Program-made: the position numbers and the translations under genes | The notes under the pieces: generated by a model | Told to the model about the DNA's origin: nothing | What the model saw: only the letters and a program-made list of their open reading frames with translations | Database searches by the model: none | NCBI RefSeq assembly: GCF_040215725.1 | Contig: NZ_CP157968.1 | Coordinates: forward strand, 1,550,001 to 1,614,000 | DNA from: Rhizobium sp. ZPR4 | Lineage (GTDB): Bacteria; Pseudomonadota; Alphaproteobacteria; Rhizobiales; Rhizobiaceae | DNA length: 64,000 nt | Reading direction: 5' to 3' | Part shown: positions 35,342-44,205 of the stretch, one piece after another | Numbering within the stretch: the first letter of the stretch is position 1 | Layout: every line of letters begins with the position of its first letter

Positions 35342-35464
35342 ATGACGAGCGTATCTTTCTTCCAAGTCGATCCGTGTATAGCCGATCCTTGTCGCCCGCT
35401 GGGTAAACATGTGGAGCTGGCGGGCAACGGCATGCTGTTCATCAAGGGGAGGGCATCCGTCTGA
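35342..35464 (+). CDS. 40-residue micro-protein or leader peptide coupled to the GST gene
   Basis: Frame MTSVSFFQVDPC... ending IKGRASV. GAGG stands about 7 bases before the ATG, and its stop overlaps the GST start in TGATG, a classic translational-coupling arrangement. Two Cys (near residues 12 and 17) may give redox sensitivity, which would fit a GST, but this is inference. No family recognised. Confidence 0.5.
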   Translation: MTSVSFFQVDPCIADPCRPLGKHVELAGNGMLFIKGRASV

Positions 35465-36087
35465 TGCTGACGATCTTCGGCTACCGCGCCTCCATTAACG
35501 TCCGTAAGGTTCTCTGGCTGTGCGAGGAGTTGAACCTTGCCTATCGCATGGAGAACTGGGGCGGCGGAACGCGATCGACATCGGAGCCGGAATTTCTGCG
35601 CCTCAATCCGGTCGGCATGGTGCCGGTGATCGATGACGCCGGTTTCGTTCTGTGGGAATCAAACACGATCCTGCGTTATCTTACCGCCAGTCGCGGGCGC
35701 AAAGATCTGCTGCCGGATGATGCAAGGCTGCGCGCTTCAATCGAAAAATGGATGGACTGGCAGGTTTCCGATTTCAACAACAGTTGGCGGATTGCCTTTC
35801 AGGGACTCGTGCGCCGAAATCCAGACTATCAAAACAAGGAGGCCATTGCGCGCTCGGTAGCGGCATTTTCGGACTTGGTGGCCCGCATCGGCATCGAAAT
35901 CGATCGACAGGGCGGCTATGTCTGCGGCGAGAGCTTCACTCTTGCCGATATTCCGATCGGCCTGTCGCTCCATCGCTGGCACGCGTTGCCGGCCGAAAAG
36001 CCGCATCTGCCTGTTATCGAGGCGTATTACGAACGGCTGTGCTCCAGAAGCGGCTTTCAGATGCACGGGCTGAATGGCGGCCCTTGA
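35464..36087 (+). CDS. Glutathione S-transferase family protein
   Basis: 207 residues. The N-terminal thioredoxin fold has RASINVRKVLWLCEELNL and the cis-Pro/ESNTILRYL glutathione-binding signature. The all-alpha C-terminal domain carries GESFTLADIPIGLSLHRW, the family folding motif. Cytosolic. Start codon overlaps the stop of the 40-codon frame by one base. Confidence 0.92.
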   Translation: MLTIFGYRASINVRKVLWLCEELNLAYRMENWGGGTRSTSEPEFLRLNPVGMVPVIDDAGFVLWESNTILRYLTASRGRKDLLPDDARLRASIEKWMDWQVSDFNNSWRIAFQGLVRRNPDYQNKEAIARSVAAFSDLVARIGIEIDRQGGYVCGESFTLADIPIGLSLHRWHALPAEKPHLPVIEAYYERLCSRSGFQMHGLNGGP

Positions 36088-36236
36088 GCGGCAGCTCATA
36101 CGCGCCGCGCCGATGCACACAGCGCATCCGTCAACATTTCTTTGCAAAAGGTCTGCAATTGGCCACGTTTCGGTAAAAGCCGCGCCACACTTCGCATGAA
36201 GATTGCTATCCGAGATTTTGTCTAAAGGAGCGTTCA

Positions 36237-36857
36237 ATGGATGCGCAGCCTATGAGATGGTGGAATGGTCAAAGCGAGACGACCCGAAGGCTGGGTTCGG
36301 GGCTTGCTGTTTGCGGTACCGTTGTCGGCGCTCTCTATGTGATTGTTCAAACCGGTCCCGTCGACCGAACCATGCAATTCATCGACGACAGCGGCCGCGT
36401 CGCGATCAATCGCGCAGCACCCGCACCGCAGCTTGCCATGAACCAGTTGCAGTCGGCAGTTGATGCGAGCCCAGCAAAGCCGCAGATGTCAGTGCCAATT
36501 CCGCAGCCGTCACCGCTTGCTGCCATGGCCAAAACCAATCCGCCGATAAAGCGCGTTGCATCGCATTCCGATGTCGCAAAGACCAAGGTCGCGTCATCCG
36601 GTGACGTGGAGCACTTCGACCGTTGCCTGCCGCAATGCGAAACACAAGACCCACTGATAACAGGTCGCCCGGAATATGCAGAGGCAACTCCGCCTGTTGC
36701 AAACGACGATCCGCCTCCCGTGTTGGAGGAGGAAAGGGTGGGATTTCATCCGCTCACCGGCGCTCGCAACCTTTTGAACAGAGCCGTGGATGCCCCAGGC
36801 ATGATGTTGCGCCGCAGCCGGCAGATGATCGACAATGTGGCCCGCGCAGACTGGTAA
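36237..36857 (+). CDS. Hypothetical membrane-anchored, Pro/Ala-rich protein
   Basis: 206 residues. A transmembrane segment at about 20-38 (LGSGLAVCGTVVGALYVIV) is followed by a Pro/Ala-rich linker, a CLPQCETQD pair of Cys and a C-terminal amphipathic helix. AAAGGAG precedes the ATG. No family recognised; a periplasmic anchor or envelope linker is possible. Confidence 0.6.
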   Translation: MDAQPMRWWNGQSETTRRLGSGLAVCGTVVGALYVIVQTGPVDRTMQFIDDSGRVAINRAAPAPQLAMNQLQSAVDASPAKPQMSVPIPQPSPLAAMAKTNPPIKRVASHSDVAKTKVASSGDVEHFDRCLPQCETQDPLITGRPEYAEATPPVANDDPPPVLEEERVGFHPLTGARNLLNRAVDAPGMMLRRSRQMIDNVARADW

Positions 36858-36940
36858 TTGAGACACATGTCCGCGCCCACTGCCGATATCAAGGCAACGG
36901 GCGCTGACTTTTGCTCTAAAGCGAAGGGGCGGCAAGCGGC

Positions 36941-37726
36941 CTATAGGCCACCGGCGCTTGCCGTACTGCGCAGCAGCCGGCAAAGGCTGACAAGACCAGC
37001 GTCGAAATTGCCGGATGCCGTCACCTGACGACAGGCAATCAGCATACGTTTCTGCTCAGCGCTCGACATGGTGCGGAAAGCGGCAAGCGTGCTCGATCCC
37101 GTGCCGGAATTGCCCGAACCCAGCCCAAAGCCGCTCGCGCCGCCTGTCCCTCCGGTTGCCATACCGGTTCCGCTGGAGCCGGTTCCACCCGTGGAGCCGG
37201 TGCCACCAGTCCCGCTGCCGGTTCCACCGCCGCTTCCGCTGCCTGAACCGCTCCCGCCGACGCCGACACCCACACCGACGCCTACTCCGGATCCACCGAC
37301 AGAGACGCCGGCGCCGGCATTGACACCGCTTGAGCCTCCAACCGAAGCGCCGAGACCAGCGTTGACGCCATTGCTATTGGCGGATGCACCCACACCGGCA
37401 TTCACTCCGCTGGAGCCGCCAACAGATGCACCGACGCCCGCATTGACGCCACTCGTTCCGGATACGGAAGCACCCGCTCCGGCATTGACGCCGTTCGTGC
37501 CGCCAACGGAAGCTCCGACGCCGGCATTAAGCCCATTGGAGCCGAGCCCGGCGCCCAAACCAGCGTTGATACCGCCGACCGACACGCCAACACCCGCGCC
37601 TAGTCCGCCGTTTCCGGACCGGCTACCGCCATGATCCGTCCCGCCGCCGGGCTCCGCATAACTTGCCGAGGCCAATAGAAGAAGTGCGGATGCAGCGATT
37701 GCCATCCGTGAATATTGTACTCTCAT
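36941..37726 (-). CDS. Secreted glycine-rich repeat protein
   Basis: 261 residues. Sec signal (AIAASALLLLASASYAEP), seven imperfect repeats of 13-14 residues (type VNAGVGASVGGSSG) at about residues 53-147, a Gly/Ser/Thr tract to ~205 and a distinct C-terminal segment with two Cys (RMLIACRQV, SLCRLL). GGAG precedes the ATG. The repeat is flexible and polymer-like, so a surface or matrix protein is likely. The C-terminal piece may be an anchoring module. Confidence 0.75.
   Translation of the reverse strand: MRVQYSRMAIAASALLLLASASYAEPGGGTDHGGSRSGNGGLGAGVGVSVGGINAGLGAGLGSNGLNAGVGASVGGTNGVNAGAGASVSGTSGVNAGVGASVGGSSGVNAGVGASANSNGVNAGLGASVGGSSGVNAGAGVSVGGSGVGVGVGVGVGGSGSGSGSGGGTGSGTGGTGSTGGTGSSGTGMATGGTGGASGFGLGSGNSGTGSSTLAAFRTMSSAEQKRMLIACRQVTASGNFDAGLVSLCRLLRSTASAGGL
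37286..37570 (-). repeat. Seven tandem ~39-42 bp coding repeats
   Basis: The repeats encode the NAGVGASVGGSSG units of the Gly-rich protein. Units differ at third positions and by short indels (13 or 14 codons), so copy number may vary between strains. Confidence 0.75.
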
Positions 37727-37998
37727 GACTAAACTCCGTTTCAGCTTAGGCTTTTGTCAGCCTGTTTCTGATTGCCGGAGCGCGCGCACCGTAGAGTTGG
37801 AATGAAGGGGCTTGCCTATTCTCCTCTCCTCCCAAGACTACACTACAGAATAATCTAATTTAGTAATGCTTCAATATAAAAATTCACGGATGGCTTGCAT
37901 AATGACAAGCAGTTTAGTTCCAGGTAGACGAAAATGACCTGTTCCGCGACAGGGTTACTAGGCTTCCAAAGAATGAATGAGGCCTATTCTCGGGGCGC
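37727..37998. other. Intergenic stretch upstream of the Gly-rich protein gene
   Basis: About 270 bases, AT-rich around 37840-37900. It holds the promoter of the Gly-rich gene and the end of the peptidase T transcript. No gene or clear terminator seen. Confidence 0.35.
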
Positions 37999-39231
37999 TC
38001 AGGATCGCTCCGCCCACACCTTCGCCAACTCAACGAGCGTCTTGACGGCTCTTTCCATATCCTGCCGGCTCACCCATTCCAGCGGCGAATGAAAGGCATG
38101 TCCGCCGGCAAAGATATTGGCGCATGGCAAGCCCATGAAGGAAAGCCTGGAGCCATCCGTGCCGCCGCGAATGCTGCCGCGCACCGGGGTCATGCCGGCA
38201 CGACGGATTGCCTCGACGGCGTTTTCAACGATTTCCGGATGGCGATCGAGGATCGTCTTCATGTTGCGATATTGATGCCGAACGGTGAACGTGTGCGAGG
38301 AGCCGGGGTAGGCCTTCATGACATTCTTGACGACCGCCTCCAGCATAGTCTCCTTGTCGACAAGGCCCGGCTCGTCGAAATCGCGGATGATGAAGCCGAG
38401 TGAAACCTTTTCCATAGAGCCGCTGACGCCAGTGGGATGGATGAAGCCGTCCCGGCCGTCCGTGGTTTCCGGGGCCATATCCTTCGGCAGCCTGTCAATG
38501 ATCGCGCCAGCAATTCTGATGGCATTTTCCATCTTTCCTTTGGCAAAGCCTGGATGGATGGCAACGCCGTGGATGACGACCTCGACACTGTCGGCGGAAA
38601 AAGTCTCGTCTTCTATGTGCCCAGCCGTTTCGCCATCGACCGTATAGGCGAATTGTGCTCCCAGCTTCTTCAGATCGACCTTGTCGACACCTCGTCCGAT
38701 CTCCTCATCGGTCGTGAGCAGGAGCTTGATCATGCCGTGGGGGATGTCGGGATTGTCGACAAGATATTTCGCCGCCGCGATGATTTCGGCGAGACCTGCC
38801 TTGTCATCGGCCCCGAGCAGCGTCGTGCCGTCCGACGTAATGATATCATTGCCGATCTGATCGCGCAGGGCAGGGTGCTCGTCAACGCGAATGACCTGCT
38901 GCGGATCGCCGCTGAGGCGGATATCACCGCCGGAATAGTTGCGCACGATCTGCGGCTTGACGTTCGTACCGGTGAAATCTGGCGCTGTGTCCATGTGCGA
39001 ACAGAAGCAGATCACAGGAACCGGCTTGTCGACATTCGAAGGAATGGTGGCGTAGACATAGCCATGTTCGTCCAGATGCGCATCGCCAAGCCCGATCGCC
39101 AGCAATTCCTCGACGAGAACGCGTCCAAGATTCTTTTGCTTTGCGGTGGAGGGTTGCGTGGCTGAAGTCGGGTCCGATTGCGTATCGACGACAACGTAAC
39201 GAAGAAAGCGATCGGTGACGGTATCGGTCAT
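37999..39231 (-). CDS. pepT: Peptidase T (tripeptide aminopeptidase, M20 family)
   Basis: 410 residues. Zinc ligands in CFCSHMDTAPDFTG, GADDKAGLAEI, TTDEEIGRGVDK (catalytic Glu pair) and TVDGETAGHIE. The Arg-Gly-Gly-Thr-Asp motif (RGSIRGGTDGSRLSFMGLPCANIF) and the final His region match PepT. Cytosolic tripeptide aminopeptidase. Stands alone. Confidence 0.95.
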   Translation of the reverse strand: MTDTVTDRFLRYVVVDTQSDPTSATQPSTAKQKNLGRVLVEELLAIGLGDAHLDEHGYVYATIPSNVDKPVPVICFCSHMDTAPDFTGTNVKPQIVRNYSGGDIRLSGDPQQVIRVDEHPALRDQIGNDIITSDGTTLLGADDKAGLAEIIAAAKYLVDNPDIPHGMIKLLLTTDEEIGRGVDKVDLKKLGAQFAYTVDGETAGHIEDETFSADSVEVVIHGVAIHPGFAKGKMENAIRIAGAIIDRLPKDMAPETTDGRDGFIHPTGVSGSMEKVSLGFIIRDFDEPGLVDKETMLEAVVKNVMKAYPGSSHTFTVRHQYRNMKTILDRHPEIVENAVEAIRRAGMTPVRGSIRGGTDGSRLSFMGLPCANIFAGGHAFHSPLEWVSRQDMERAVKTLVELAKVWAERS

Positions 39232-39350
39232 GACTCTGGCTCCAAAGAATCTCTGGGTTTTGAACAGCTATAGCGCTGGGCGAATGCGGCGAGAAATCGA
39301 TTTCGCACTGGAAAACGCAATATCCGAAACGGACCGACGCCACCGCCCAT

Positions 39351-39390
39351 AAAAATATGGCCGCTCCAGCGCCAGGCAGAAGCGGCCATA
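39351..39390 (-). terminator. Rho-independent terminator of the DUF992 gene
   Basis: TATGGCCGCT and AGCGGCCATA pair perfectly (15-base loop) and are followed on the minus strand by TTTTT. It lies 28 bases beyond the stop of the DUF992 gene (39419). Confidence 0.8.
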
Positions 39391-39418
39391 CCATGGTTTA
39401 AGATCGTGGCCGAAAGCC

Positions 39419-39943
39419 TCAATCGGCCGAGGTCAGGGTCACCGACGTGCCAGTTGCAGCGACGTTCAGGCCGAGTTGACCGGTCACGCTCACGGTCTGA
39501 AGATGGATGGAACCGGAGGTGCCGCCGACGAGAATGTTCGTGCCGACACCGGCGCCAACGGTCGCCTCAACGGTGGCACCCTGATAGAGGCCACTCAGAG
39601 AACCGTGATGATAGCCGGCTGTCGGTGCGAAGACCAGCCAGACGAGCCGGCTGCGGGTCGTGAAGCCGAGATCGACGCCCATCTTTCGGATCGCACCGGT
39701 ATAATGATCGACGCGCTCGCGACCGACCGTCGAATGGAAGGTGCAATCCACCTCTTTCGCCGAGCCGAGTACATAGCCGACACCGCCGCCGATTTCGCAT
39801 TCGAGGTAGCCGATCTTCACGCCGTTGCGCTGGTCTGGCTCTTCTTCGCGATAGGTCGTCGGCATATCTGCCGCCCGTGCCACCGCCGCGCCCGCAACGA
39901 TCAACGATGCTGCTGAAAACGCCAGGGTCAGGATTTTTCTCAT
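39419..39943 (-). CDS. DUF992 periplasmic protein
   Basis: 174 residues with a Sec signal (MRKILTLAFSAASLIVAGAAVARA). The mature part (KIGYLECEIGGGVGYVLGSAKEVDCTFHS ... YTGAIRKMGVDLGFTTRSRLVWLVFAPT) matches DUF992, with two conserved Cys and a Gly-rich beta domain, common in rhizobia and of unknown function. AAGGAG precedes the ATG. Confidence 0.9.
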   Translation of the reverse strand: MRKILTLAFSAASLIVAGAAVARAADMPTTYREEEPDQRNGVKIGYLECEIGGGVGYVLGSAKEVDCTFHSTVGRERVDHYTGAIRKMGVDLGFTTRSRLVWLVFAPTAGYHHGSLSGLYQGATVEATVGAGVGTNILVGGTSGSIHLQTVSVTGQLGLNVAATGTSVTLTSAD

Positions 39944-40194
39944 CTGTTTTCTCCTTGTCAGAGTATTATGGGTGGCAGGCACCCTCGTGGTCGAGCCGAT
40001 AGAATCAACCCTTACTTAACGTTCGTACGCGCAGAACGATCCCAAAAATAAGGCGGCTATCGTCATGATCCAATTCACAATATAGGGAAGTCCATCCGCC
40101 ACGGCACCCTTTGGCCATTTCACGTTTTGCTACCGACTGAATCGCGCCGTACAAAATCGAGGATTTGCAGGGCAAAGCTCGCCCTGCTTACCCA

Positions 40195-41442
40195 TCAACC
40201 ATGTTGAAGCAAGATTTCCTTGGCAGCAAAGGCGAACACATCGACCGGTTCTCCAAGGCCCTTGAGAGGGAAGGAGCCGAGGCTTTCCATATCCCGCTGG
40301 CAGCCGGCCATATCGACGAAGGCCTTGGACAGGAGCACCGGCCGCTTGACCTCCTTCGTCAGAGATTCGAGCCGTGAGGCGATATTGACGGCCGGACCGA
40401 TGACCGTGAAATCAAGACGCGTGCGCGAGCCGATATTGCCGTACATCACATCGCCGACATGCACGCCGACACCGTAGCGCAGCACTTCACGGCCATGCTT
40501 GCGATTTTCCTCGTTGAGTACAGCAACACTCGCCTGCGCCTCGCTGATGGCAAGAAGAAGATTGTGACAGGCATTCGGATCGCTCAGCGGGAAAATGGCC
40601 AACAGGCCGTCACCCATGAATTTGAGGATCTCGCCGCCATGCTTTTCGATCGGATCGACCATCGCGTCGAAATAGCCATTGAGCAGCTCGATGACATCGT
40701 CGCGCGGCCACATGTCCGAGATCGTGGTGAAGTCGCGCAAGTCGCAAATGAGGATCGCCGCACCGACGGTCGTACCGCTGCCACGCGTCGTGGCGCCAGC
40801 CAGGATCTTTTCGCTGGCATGCGGCCCGACATAGGTGCGCAGGAGCGTGCGCGCCATGATGTTTTTCAAACGGATCTCGGTCACCATCGTCAGGGCCGGT
40901 AGCAGGTCCTTCAAGAAGGTAACGTGCTGTTCGGTAAAGCCGCCGGGAGCATCCGAGGCAAAGGTCACGATATGGCGCTTGCCAAGCGTATGATAAATCG
41001 GCCAGGCAATATAATCAGTCAGCCCTTCCGCATGCATTTCCTTATAAAGCGGATAGTTCAGCTCTACCTTTTCGCAGATTTCGAGATTTTTCCGGACTTC
41101 CGTCGCACCGTTGAAGATTTCGTTGATAGGGCTTGCCAGAAACTGAGGCGTTTTCTCGACCCCGTAACTGAAGGTGGCGATATCCGCCTCTTTCATACCG
41201 GTGCGCCACAGAATCCTCGCGCCAAGCCATTGCGGATGCAGCGTTCTGAAGTGCATCGTCGCTCTTCCGATCGGAACACCGACTGCCCGCATTTTCTCGC
41301 AGAGTTCGACGAGGATATTGTCGATGAATCGCTGCTCGCGGACATCATTCATAAGCCAATCGAGGATCTTGCTTTGTTTTGTCGGCCAGCTGCCTTGGTC
41401 GTCCTGGGTCGTGGCGGCAACTGCCTCAAGAGAAGATTGCAT
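40195..41442 (-). CDS. Class III adenylate/guanylate cyclase
   Basis: 415 residues. The N-terminal ~210 residues look like a soluble sensory domain. The C-terminal cyclase homology domain has the metal Asp of LICDLRDFTTISD, GGEILKFMGDGLLAIF with the second Asp, and LDFTVIGPAVNIASRLESLTK near the transition-state residues. Rhizobia carry many such cyclases, usually making cAMP. No membrane segment. The N-terminal input is unidentified. Confidence 0.92.
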   Translation of the reverse strand: MQSSLEAVAATTQDDQGSWPTKQSKILDWLMNDVREQRFIDNILVELCEKMRAVGVPIGRATMHFRTLHPQWLGARILWRTGMKEADIATFSYGVEKTPQFLASPINEIFNGATEVRKNLEICEKVELNYPLYKEMHAEGLTDYIAWPIYHTLGKRHIVTFASDAPGGFTEQHVTFLKDLLPALTMVTEIRLKNIMARTLLRTYVGPHASEKILAGATTRGSGTTVGAAILICDLRDFTTISDMWPRDDVIELLNGYFDAMVDPIEKHGGEILKFMGDGLLAIFPLSDPNACHNLLLAISEAQASVAVLNEENRKHGREVLRYGVGVHVGDVMYGNIGSRTRLDFTVIGPAVNIASRLESLTKEVKRPVLLSKAFVDMAGCQRDMESLGSFPLKGLGEPVDVFAFAAKEILLQHG

Positions 41443-41658
41443 TTTCTATACCCCACAAATTCTGTCATGGATCGTGAGCGCTATTCGATCCGAATAGAAC
41501 TATACGCGTGTCGCCAGTGACCGGGAACGGCAATCGCCGTTATTTCGCGATTTAATAAATTATGTGTCCGGCTATGGCAGAAGAGCCTTGAATCGGCCAT
41601 AGGCTTCATATGGTCCCGCAACTCCCGCGGTGCAATATTCTGTCAAAGAGGCAATGCA

Positions 41659-42240
41659 TTGAGAGCATATCTGGCAGGCCCGGAAGTCTTCCTCCCGAAC
41701 GCTAGGGAAATCCTCGATCGCAAGATCGCGCTGGCGCGTCGCTATGGCTTTACGCCGGTTTCACCCGGCGATCTTGCCGTGCCTGAGACGGAGACGCGTC
41801 GGCAGCGTGGCCTTGCCATCAGCGCCATCAACGAGAAACTGATGACGAGCGCCGATCTCATCATCGCCAATCTGACGCCGTTTCGTGGCGTCGCGGCCGA
41901 TATCGGCACGGCCTTCGAACTTGGCTTCATGTGTGCCCGCGGCTGCCCGGCATTTGCCTTTTCCAACTGCACCGACAATCATTTCGAGCGTGTGAGCAAG
42001 CTCTATGGCGGCGATGTTCAACTTGGCGAGGACGGACGCCACCGCGGTCCCGACGGCATGTCGCTGGAAAACTTCGATATGACCGACAATCTGATGCTCG
42101 ACGGCGGCATAGCGGTACGTGACGGCGTCATCGTCACACGCCAAGTCGCGCCGAATCAGCTCTTTCTGGACCTGACGGCCTTCGAGGAATGCCTGGGCCT
42201 TGCAGCAAAGAAATTATTGAAGCAGGTCGCCAGCGCATAA
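41659..42240 (+). CDS. Nucleoside 2-deoxyribosyltransferase
   Basis: 193 residues. MRAYLAGPEVFLPNA opening, the ADLIIANLTPFRG strand, and catalytic DIGTAFELGFM (Glu nucleophile, Asp) are diagnostic. It swaps bases between deoxyribonucleosides in salvage. It starts at a TTG (41659), with AGAGG upstream; no in-frame ATG is better placed. Confidence 0.9.
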   Translation: MRAYLAGPEVFLPNAREILDRKIALARRYGFTPVSPGDLAVPETETRRQRGLAISAINEKLMTSADLIIANLTPFRGVAADIGTAFELGFMCARGCPAFAFSNCTDNHFERVSKLYGGDVQLGEDGRHRGPDGMSLENFDMTDNLMLDGGIAVRDGVIVTRQVAPNQLFLDLTAFEECLGLAAKKLLKQVASA

Positions 42241-42271
42241 TGTGCCGGCTATTGACTAGCTCGCTGGAACT

Positions 42272-43081
42272 TCACCATGTCCCGAGAGCAGCATCGATGG
42301 CCCGCGCTCTTGCGGGAAGCTGGTCATAAGCGGCAACATCCGCCTCGGCAAAGGCAGCCAGGCCGAGTGATTTGAGAATGTCACTTCCTTGCGGATCGCG
42401 GTGCGCACGGAGAAGAGCGGCACGTAGCGCGTCGACAAGTTCCGGCGATTGCTGTCGAGAGGCCACCAGCAGGGGGAAGGGCGCAGGCTTCGTGGTGGCC
42501 ACGATGCGCAACGGCGCGATCATGTCCGGCTCGTGCATTGCCATGAGCTGAAAGGCATAGGCGTCGATGGCGCCGACATCTATGGCACCTGAACGAATGG
42601 CGTCGACCACGCCGCGTGGATTGAGGAGCGGGCCGACGATTTGCGCCGCTGTAGGCCTATCCGCAAGCGTGGCAAAGAATTCTCGCGGCGCATTATAGCC
42701 GGACTGAGAGTCTCGCACCGTCCAGCCCCAGCGTGCGGTTGCAAGATCAGCTTCCATAAGCGGCTTATCCCGAGCGGCGACGATATGGCTCGCATAGACT
42801 GGCTGCCTGTTTGCCCAGTCCGCCAGCGAGATGGGCGCTGCCACTGGCTGCGGGCGCTCCGCCGGCGATAGCCGGGAGAACGGAAAGCCGCACATGAAAA
42901 CGACGCCCATGTCCGGACGCGCCCATAATTCGGACAGAGGCGCTGGCGCGGCATGGGCTATGACTTCAAGCTCAACGCCTGATCGATCCGCAAGCCAATG
43001 GAAAAACCTGTCCCAAAGCCCCGATATCTTGGGGCTCAGATTGTACATTCGCGAGCAGGCAATGGCAGGGAGAGTCCTCAT
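42272..43081 (-). CDS. PhnD/phosphate-phosphonate-type binding protein homologue lacking a signal peptide
   Basis: 269 residues of a type II periplasmic binding fold (LEVIAHAAPAPLSELWARPDMGVVFMCGFPFSR ... VDAIRSGAIDVGAIDAYAFQLM). It begins MRTLPAIACSRMYNLSPK with no signal peptide or lipobox, and no ABC genes are near. Starts 6 bases after the ornithine cyclodeaminase-like gene stop. A cytosolic role as sensor or enzyme is more likely than transport. Confidence 0.8.
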   Translation of the reverse strand: MRTLPAIACSRMYNLSPKISGLWDRFFHWLADRSGVELEVIAHAAPAPLSELWARPDMGVVFMCGFPFSRLSPAERPQPVAAPISLADWANRQPVYASHIVAARDKPLMEADLATARWGWTVRDSQSGYNAPREFFATLADRPTAAQIVGPLLNPRGVVDAIRSGAIDVGAIDAYAFQLMAMHEPDMIAPLRIVATTKPAPFPLLVASRQQSPELVDALRAALLRAHRDPQGSDILKSLGLAAFAEADVAAYDQLPARARAIDAALGTW

Positions 43082-43087
43082 GGCGCG

Positions 43088-44092
43088 TCACGCAAACCGG
43101 AGCCGCTGGCCGATATTCATACGTCTAGCCTTCTCCACCATTGCCGCGCCGAGCGCGACATCGGTCGTGCTGAGGCCGCGATGCCAGAAGAGGATGGTCT
43201 CGTCATCGCTTTCACGGCCTGGCCTGGCGCCGCAGACGATCTGGCCGATTTCGGCATGCAGCGTCTCAGCCGTCACCTTGCCTTCGTCGACATGGCGGCG
43301 AAGGGCCCCGAAGGGACGCCCCGGTCCGCATTGTCCCCAGTCATCGACGACGACCTTGTCCATGATGTCGGTCAGGTCGAATTCAAGCGCACTCATCGTT
43401 CCGTAAGGCACGACGAAGGCGCCTTTCTTGACCCAGGCAGTCTTGAAAAGCGGTGTCGGCTCCGGCAGGCGGCTCGCCTCGATCATGATATCGGCGCCCT
43501 TCAGGCAATCCTCCCAATTGTCCGTCACGATGATTTTCTTGCCGAGATCCTTTTCCAGCCGCGCGGCGAAAGCGTCCCGGCTTTCCGGACGGCGCGAATG
43601 CACGCGGATTTCATCGAAATCGAAAATGTGGTCGAGCAGGCGCACGTTCCAGTAGGAGGTGCCGCGCGCGCCGATATGGCCGAGGATCTTGCTGTCCTTA
43701 CGAGCTAGATGACGCGCTCCGATAGCCGTGACGGCGCCGGTGCGCATGTCGGTGATCGCCGTCGCGTCGATGATGGCCTTCGGTACGCCGGTTCGCGGAT
43801 CGAACAGATTGAGGACCGCCAATTCCGAAGGCAGGCCCTGTTTGTAGTTGTCGACGAAATCGCCGACGACCTTGACGCCGGCATAGTCAAGCGGCTTCAC
43901 ATAGCCGCGCAGCACATTGAAATGCCCCTTATCGGAACTCTCAGGTACGAGATGAACGCGAGGCTCGATAACAGTCTCGCCGCGCCCCTGCGCATCGAGC
44001 GCCTTGGTCACGGCGTCGAGGATTTCGTCATTGGAAAGCGCCAGGGCCTTGGCGTCTATGGCATTGAGATAGTCGATCCAGATTTCCTGCAT
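43088..44092 (-). CDS. Ornithine cyclodeaminase / mu-crystallin family protein
   Basis: 334 residues. RTGAVTAIGARHLARKDSKILGHIGARGTSYWNVRLL is the NAD-binding region (Gly-rich loop), and the VHSRRPESRDAFA dinucleotide segment follows. These enzymes do ornithine-to-proline conversion or act as ketimine/alanine reductases. Second gene of the operon that begins with the ammonia-lyase homologue. Substrate uncertain. Confidence 0.88.
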   Translation of the reverse strand: MQEIWIDYLNAIDAKALALSNDEILDAVTKALDAQGRGETVIEPRVHLVPESSDKGHFNVLRGYVKPLDYAGVKVVGDFVDNYKQGLPSELAVLNLFDPRTGVPKAIIDATAITDMRTGAVTAIGARHLARKDSKILGHIGARGTSYWNVRLLDHIFDFDEIRVHSRRPESRDAFAARLEKDLGKKIIVTDNWEDCLKGADIMIEASRLPEPTPLFKTAWVKKGAFVVPYGTMSALEFDLTDIMDKVVVDDWGQCGPGRPFGALRRHVDEGKVTAETLHAEIGQIVCGARPGRESDDETILFWHRGLSTTDVALGAAMVEKARRMNIGQRLRFA

Positions 44093-44112
44093 TACCGTTC
44101 TCCAGGCATGTC

Positions 44113-44160
44113 ACCGGCTATGCCGGTCTATCGGATGATGCAGGCCGCCAGACGGCCTGC
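44113..44160 (-). promoter_or_regulatory. Two hairpins between the lyase-like and cyclodeaminase-like genes
   Basis: ACCGGC-TAT-GCCGGT and GCAGGCCG-CCAGA-CGGCCTGC are perfect inverted repeats in the 113-base gap. Neither is followed by a T-run. They may attenuate or process the operon mRNA. Confidence 0.45.
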
Positions 44161-44205
44161 AAGAAAGCGATGCGACAGATGTGAAATACTTGCCGCCATT
44201 TTCGA

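Noticed and set aside
37286..37570. Tandem repeats considered as a CRISPR-like array
   Set aside because: The units are in frame, code for Gly-rich peptide and have no unique spacers.
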